From NCBI GenBank assembly GCA_021785255.1, contig JAJYGA010000032.1, positions 1-46,069 on the forward strand: a DNA stretch of 46,069 bases, in the 5' to 3' direction. Both the position numbers and the translations under genes were made by a program. This DNA is from Actinomycetes bacterium (GTDB lineage: Bacteria; Actinomycetota; Acidimicrobiia; Acidimicrobiales; Acidimicrobiaceae). Position 1 is the stretch's first letter, and every line of letters starts with the position of its first letter. The notes beneath the pieces are model-generated. The model was not told the origin of the DNA, ran no database searches, and worked only from the letters and a program-made list of their open reading frames with translations. Of this stretch, positions 42,064 to 46,069 are shown in pieces.

Positions 42064-44619
42064 ATGAGCACTGTAAGCGGAACGTCTTCCACAACTTCGG
42101 CCCTTCCTTATTCCAACTATACGCTCAATACATCAGGTAGTGGGCCAGCAATGACATTTAATGGCTTGATCTCTGGAATCAATACAGCTCAGATAATTCA
42201 AGCTCTAATGACCGCTTATAAGCTTCCTCAAACAGATATCCAAAATCAAATTAATCAACTGAACTCGAATGTGAACGACTATCAGCAGCTCGCGGGCGAT
42301 TTGACCCAGCTTCAAAGCGCTGCTGATGCTATATCTCAAACCTCGTTGTGGAACCTGATGTCTGCATCGTCGTCTAACTCGGCGGTTGCAACTGCCACGG
42401 CAAGTCCGGGAGCGACTCCAGGCAGTATTAACTTTAATGTAAACCAGCTAGCTCAAGCGGAAGTCTTAGCAAGCGCAAAAAGCGTCTCTTCGACGTCATC
42501 GACTGTCGCGACGTCGTCGCCATTTTTGCTCTCAAGTAGTGCTGCTGGAAACGGTGTAACTTCCCTTACTGGTACTGGATTAGCACTGGGAACGCATAGC
42601 TTTAACGTGACCCAGGCACTGACAGGTGGTACGGCGACGGGATCAACGGCTCTTGCTTCCTCCACAACTATTACCACCGGCACGAATGACACGATCTCTG
42701 CCACGGTAAATGGTACCGCATATAACTTTACAATTGCGGCCGGTACGTATACTCAAAGTCAATTGGCGTCTGCCATAGATACCGCATCTACGGTTTCGGG
42801 GACGCAACTTCTACAAGCCACTGTAACGCCTCAGGGGAACTTGAAAATTGGGACGACACTCCTAGGATCTTCGGCTTCACTACAGGTCACAGGCGGTGAC
42901 GCCTTGAGTTCATTAGGAATGGCGGCACAAAGTTCCGCCTCTACCGGAACTGCGGGCACGGTGACGTTGGACGGAACGTCAAACTCCATTAACAACATTA
43001 ACGCAGGTACTACTGTGTCTCTGAGTGATGGAACGGGCGGAACAATTACAGCCGGGGTTGGAAGCTACGGCCTTTCTCAGGGAACGTTCTCTGCTCAAGA
43101 GGTTTCAACTGGTAACGGTAGTCTATCGAATGTCGTTGCTAACATCAATAACTCTGGAGCTGGCGTTACTGCAAGTGCGGTGGAGGTTGCGTCGGGCTCT
43201 TACATCTTACAGTTAGCTTCCAATACGACTGGGACAAACGGCGCTATCATTATGGATCAAACTCCGTTCACCTCGTATCTAGGCGGCTTTAATACGATAA
43301 CCCAAGCTCAAGACGCGAAACTTCAAGTGGGTGGGTCCACAGGATATATCTTGGACTCGGCTTCAAATAACGTTACTGGACTGCTTTCGAACGTCTCGAT
43401 CAATTTGCAATCAGCTCAGGCTGCCGGCTCGACTCCAGTTACCGTGACGGTGAGTGGGGATGGACAAGCTATGGCGCAGCAGGTTCAACACCTGGTTAAT
43501 GCTGCCAATCAAGCTCTCTCGGATATTAATAAGTACGCGGGATATAACTATTCGACCAACACTGGTGGTCCCCTTATGGGTGACTCTAATTTGAACTCTA
43601 TTACACAGCAGATTCTGGGTGTGATCGCACAGACTGTAGGGTCTGGTTCGCTAGATGGCGCTCAAGCAGTCGGGGTGTCCGTTACCGGCGCAGGTACCAT
43701 CGACTTCAACCAGAGCACCTTTTTGTCTGCATATGCGGCAAATCCTACTGGAGTGGCACAGATATTTGCCCAACAAGGGGCGTTTACGCCATCATCAAAT
43801 GCGTACGCGTCTGGAGCTTCCCTGCTATATGCTCCAGATACCACGCCTGCCGGAAGTTATGCAGTCAACGTGACGCAATCGGCAACTCAAGCAGTGGATA
43901 CAGGTTCAGTTTCATCGACTGGCACAATAACCGCTGCTGAGTCGTTGACCTTTACTCAGGGCGGGACCTCGACATCCTACGCAGCAACAGCGGGCGAGAG
44001 CTTGTCTGCTATTGCATCTGGCCTCAATCAGGCCTTCGCGAGCCAAGGACTTACGCTGAACGCGTCTGTTAAAACGGTATCTGGTGGGACCGAACTAGTC
44101 GTTAACTCGGTTAACTATGGATCAGCGCAAACATTTTCAGTGACGTCAACCGCGACTGGATCGGGACAGACGGGACTAGCGGGAGGTAGTGGTAGTGCAT
44201 CTTTCGTTGGGCAAGATGTTGCTGGATCCATCGATGGAATAACCGCAACTGGGACCGGTCAGACGCTAGCAGTGCCTTTTTCTAGCTCGACGATCCCTGG
44301 GTTTTCTGTGACGGTAACTGTTCCGGGAATTACGTCTGCGACAAGTATTGGTACAATTAACTACACGCAAGGTATTGCAGGAGGCTTGGCCTATGTGGGT
44401 AATTCAGCAGCGTCTCCGATAAATGGTTCTTTGACTTATACTATTGGCTCGTTGCAGCAGCAGATCAGCTCCTTGCAGACGCAGTACAACAACTATACGC
44501 CCATGATTCAGGCTGAACAGACCATGTTGCAACAAGAGTTCTCAGCAATGGAGGCAACACTTGGTGGCTTGCAAAATACTTCCCAAGCGATAGCTAGTCA
44601 GATCTCAAAACTTCCATAG
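42064..44619 (+). CDS. fliD: Flagellar filament cap protein
   Basis: FliD forms the cap under which flagellin subunits fold. The N-terminal signature is present (MTFNGLISGINTAQIIQALMTAYKLPQTDIQNQINQL after a Ser/Thr-rich lead of about 28 residues), and so is the C-terminal coiled coil (LQQQISSLQTQYNNYTPMIQAEQTMLQQEFSAMEATLGG). At 851 residues it is much longer than the usual 450-700. The extra length is Gly/Ser/Thr-rich with at least two flagellin_IN-like modules (NDTISATVNGTAYNFTIAAG... and ESLTFTQGGTSTSYAATAGE...). This contrasts with the very short flagellin. fliS follows after 27 bases. Confidence 0.93.
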   Translation: MSTVSGTSSTTSALPYSNYTLNTSGSGPAMTFNGLISGINTAQIIQALMTAYKLPQTDIQNQINQLNSNVNDYQQLAGDLTQLQSAADAISQTSLWNLMSASSSNSAVATATASPGATPGSINFNVNQLAQAEVLASAKSVSSTSSTVATSSPFLLSSSAAGNGVTSLTGTGLALGTHSFNVTQALTGGTATGSTALASSTTITTGTNDTISATVNGTAYNFTIAAGTYTQSQLASAIDTASTVSGTQLLQATVTPQGNLKIGTTLLGSSASLQVTGGDALSSLGMAAQSSASTGTAGTVTLDGTSNSINNINAGTTVSLSDGTGGTITAGVGSYGLSQGTFSAQEVSTGNGSLSNVVANINNSGAGVTASAVEVASGSYILQLASNTTGTNGAIIMDQTPFTSYLGGFNTITQAQDAKLQVGGSTGYILDSASNNVTGLLSNVSINLQSAQAAGSTPVTVTVSGDGQAMAQQVQHLVNAANQALSDINKYAGYNYSTNTGGPLMGDSNLNSITQQILGVIAQTVGSGSLDGAQAVGVSVTGAGTIDFNQSTFLSAYAANPTGVAQIFAQQGAFTPSSNAYASGASLLYAPDTTPAGSYAVNVTQSATQAVDTGSVSSTGTITAAESLTFTQGGTSTSYAATAGESLSAIASGLNQAFASQGLTLNASVKTVSGGTELVVNSVNYGSAQTFSVTSTATGSGQTGLAGGSGSASFVGQDVAGSIDGITATGTGQTLAVPFSSSTIPGFSVTVTVPGITSATSIGTINYTQGIAGGLAYVGNSAASPINGSLTYTIGSLQQQISSLQTQYNNYTPMIQAEQTMLQQEFSAMEATLGGLQNTSQAIASQISKLP

Positions 44620-44646
44620 TAAAAGTACAGAATTAGAAAGGATCCA

Positions 44647-45048
44647 ATGCATCAGGCTAGAGTTAGGCAACGATATAGAGAAGAGTCCGTTCTCTCGTCA
44701 ACGCCTCGTAAACAGTTCATAATGTTGTTCGAGAACTTGCTCGTAGATCTAGACCGGGCTGATATGGCCTTTAGGGTGAGGGATCTCTACGGAATCCATG
44801 AAGCTCTGAGACATGCCCAAGATATTGTGCACCTCGTCATGAGTTCGTTGCGTCTGGATCTTTGGGATGGGGCGAGTGACTTGAAAGAGCTATACGGATT
44901 TGCGTTATCTCAGCTCATTCAAGCAAACCTTTACAAAGATATAAAGTACTTGCGTAACGCTGAGGATGTACTTCGTCCGCTGGGGGAAGCATGGGCACAA
45001 GCTGACAAGATTCTAGATGCTGAAGAAGCGACAAGTGGAGTGGCGTGA
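44647..45048 (+). CDS. fliS: Flagellin chaperone FliS
   Basis: The 133-residue helical protein matches FliS in size and pattern (an early tyrosine in QRYREESV, LFENLLVDLDRADMAFRVRDL, IHEALRHAQDIVHLVMSSL, LYGFALSQLIQANLYKDIKYLRNAEDVLRPLGEAW). It keeps flagellin unfolded until export. Its end overlaps the next gene by 32 bases. Confidence 0.9.
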   Translation: MHQARVRQRYREESVLSSTPRKQFIMLFENLLVDLDRADMAFRVRDLYGIHEALRHAQDIVHLVMSSLRLDLWDGASDLKELYGFALSQLIQANLYKDIKYLRNAEDVLRPLGEAWAQADKILDAEEATSGVA

Positions 45049-45313
45049 TCTTCTCGAAGCCTACTCTAGACACCTAGATCTAGTGGCGGATGCATTGGAG
45101 GGCAAAGGTGTGTGGCCTGGATCATTCGAAATGGAGAGCCCCAAGGTTGATATGCCTTCAAGCCTAAAAGCCTTGGCTGAGGAGCTTATGGAGCGTACGG
45201 CCAAACTCTCTGACTTGTTGAAGGAGAAGATGGCTATCTGTAGATCGGTACTTGATCAATCCAAAGAGCGAGCACCCAACGGCCGCGTCGTCCTTTTAGA
45301 TGTAATGGCGTAA
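45017..45313 (+). CDS. FliT-like small flagellar protein
   Basis: The 98-residue helical, charged protein occupies the place of fliT, the chaperone for FliD, after fliS. It has WRDLLEAYSRHLDLVADAL at the start and a coiled second half (LAEELMERTAKLSDLLKEKMAICRS). The sequence is too divergent to assign firmly. It overlaps fliS by 32 bases and ends seven bases from the convergent transporter gene. Confidence 0.6.
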   Translation: MLKKRQVEWRDLLEAYSRHLDLVADALEGKGVWPGSFEMESPKVDMPSSLKALAEELMERTAKLSDLLKEKMAICRSVLDQSKERAPNGRVVLLDVMA

Positions 45314-45319
45314 CTATAC

Positions 45320-46069
45320 TCAGGAGTTCTTTTGGGCAGCACCAGCAGTTCGTGCCTCTAACGTCCAAAGAACTAGAGATGCGAGAGCGAGCACGGTGCC
45401 AACCAGTCCTGCAGCCTGGAAGCCTCCAACAGCAAAGGCCAAGGAGGAGATGGCTGAAGATACAGATCCTCCGACGAAGTAAGAGGTCATGTAGGCTGAA
45501 GATAGCCGACTTCTAGCCTGTGAATCGAGAGAAAATACTATTGTCTGGTTTGTGATATGGGTACCTTGAACTCCCAGGTCAAGGAGAATGGTAGCCGGTA
45601 TTAAGAGGATCAAGGTATAGGGATCGACGCTAAGGATGATGTAAGCTGTCAACGAGACGAGGACGAAAAATAGGGTGCTTCGTCGAGTTAGTCCTTTGTC
45701 TGATCGTTTTCCGGCAAGATTTGCAGCTAGCGCGCCTGCCACTCCGACTAGTCCGAAAAGTCCGATTGTCGCGTTGTTGTAGGAGTAAGGTGCTTTAGAG
45801 AGAAGTAATGCAGCCGAGGCCCAAAATACAGAGAACATCCCAAAACCTAGGAATCCGTATAGTGATCTAATCTGTAGCTGGCGCTCCGTTCTCATGAGCT
45901 TTACCATGGATTTTATAAGCTGTTGGTAGCTTAGGCCAGAGCAGGATTTGGTTTCGGGAAGAAACTTTGCCAGTGCGCCTGCCAAAACTAAGGTGATCGT
46001 TGCGGCAATGAAATAGACGCTTTGCCATCCCAAAGCTTGCGCTACTAGCCCAGACAGAGTTCGTGCGAG
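45320..46069 (-). CDS. MFS transporter, 5' part outside window
   Basis: The reading frame stays open to the window edge (codons for RTLSGLVAQALGWQSVYFI), so the N-terminal half is missing. The visible 250 residues hold the later membrane spans of a 12-span major facilitator: a cytosolic loop after FLPETKS, spans around FLGFGMFSVFWASAALLL, GLFGLVGVAGALAANLAGKRSDKGLTRR (the repeat of the DRxGRR-like loop), and two final hairpins. It resembles drug or sugar efflux pumps of the AraJ/CynX type. Substrate unknown. Confidence 0.85.
   Translation of the reverse strand, partial: LARTLSGLVAQALGWQSVYFIAATITLVLAGALAKFLPETKSCSGLSYQQLIKSMVKLMRTERQLQIRSLYGFLGFGMFSVFWASAALLLSKAPYSYNNATIGLFGLVGVAGALAANLAGKRSDKGLTRRSTLFFVLVSLTAYIILSVDPYTLILLIPATILLDLGVQGTHITNQTIVFSLDSQARSRLSSAYMTSYFVGGSVSSAISSLAFAVGGFQAAGLVGTVLALASLVLWTLEARTAGAAQKNS

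Overview
The window reads as a stretch of an actinobacterial chromosome of moderate G+C, judged by eye. The markers are a clpS-DUF2017 pair, a ctaA-plus-ABC-exporter cluster, a SenX3/RegX3-like two-component pair, type IV secretion-like genes of the DUF6112/SCO6880 kind, and FliW-CsrA control of flagellin. Low G+C, sdhCD, a Fur-family regulator and flagella would suit a member of the Acidimicrobiia, but that placement is inference. Nearly every gene is tightly packed, with many 1-4 base start/stop overlaps.

Layout. Bases 1-5845 are mobile and accessory. A truncated secreted-type protein with twelve perfect 18-bp repeats is followed by a stand-alone TnpB element flanked by two similar hairpins. 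Next comes a complete 3145-bp three-gene transposon (2695-5839) with 24-bp inverted ends and a 6-bp target duplication. It has inserted exactly between tRNA-Glu and that tRNA's own terminator hairpin. Bases 5845-11639 (minus) hold tRNA-Glu and a probable operon: clpS, DUF2017, two Gfo/Idh/MocA oxidoreductases, an alpha/beta hydrolase, and an S51-peptidase-like protein fused to a cysteinyl-tRNA-synthetase-type C-terminus. Bases 11725-14502 (minus) hold an ABC exporter with heme A synthase. They diverge from serS across only 25 bp, where two back-to-back -10 boxes suggest a shared leaderless bidirectional promoter. Bases 15903-16796 carry a newly noticed 41-residue membrane protein and sdhC-sdhD. 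Bases 16799-19026 (minus) carry fur and a two-component pair.

Bases 19190-27877 (plus) form one unbroken gene train. Five type IV secretion-like genes (VirB2-like, VirB6/TrbL-like, SCO6880-like, VirB4-like, VirD4-like) run directly into flgN, flgK, flgL and fliW. There is no relaxase and no recognisable VirB8. csrA faces fliW. Bases 28328-36753 are a chemotaxis operon (cheA, cheW, cheB, cheR, cheY, a CheX-like gene and a second related gene) ending in a large glycosyltransferase. Two more glycosyltransferase genes (37500-40075, minus) and an IS3-type relic separate this from flagellin, fliD, fliS and a FliT-like gene (41131-45313). A truncated MFS transporter gene closes the window.

How it works together. 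The second half makes the flagellar filament, cap, hook-filament junction, chaperones and chemotaxis signalling. CsrA and FliW probably couple flagellin translation to filament assembly, and the glycosyltransferases are plausible flagellin-modifying enzymes. The most unusual points are the relaxase-less secretion-like genes co-directional with the hook-associated operon, the transposon that pairs a DDE transposase with a degenerate tyrosine recombinase and a DUF6788 protein, and the domain fusions in the clpS operon.
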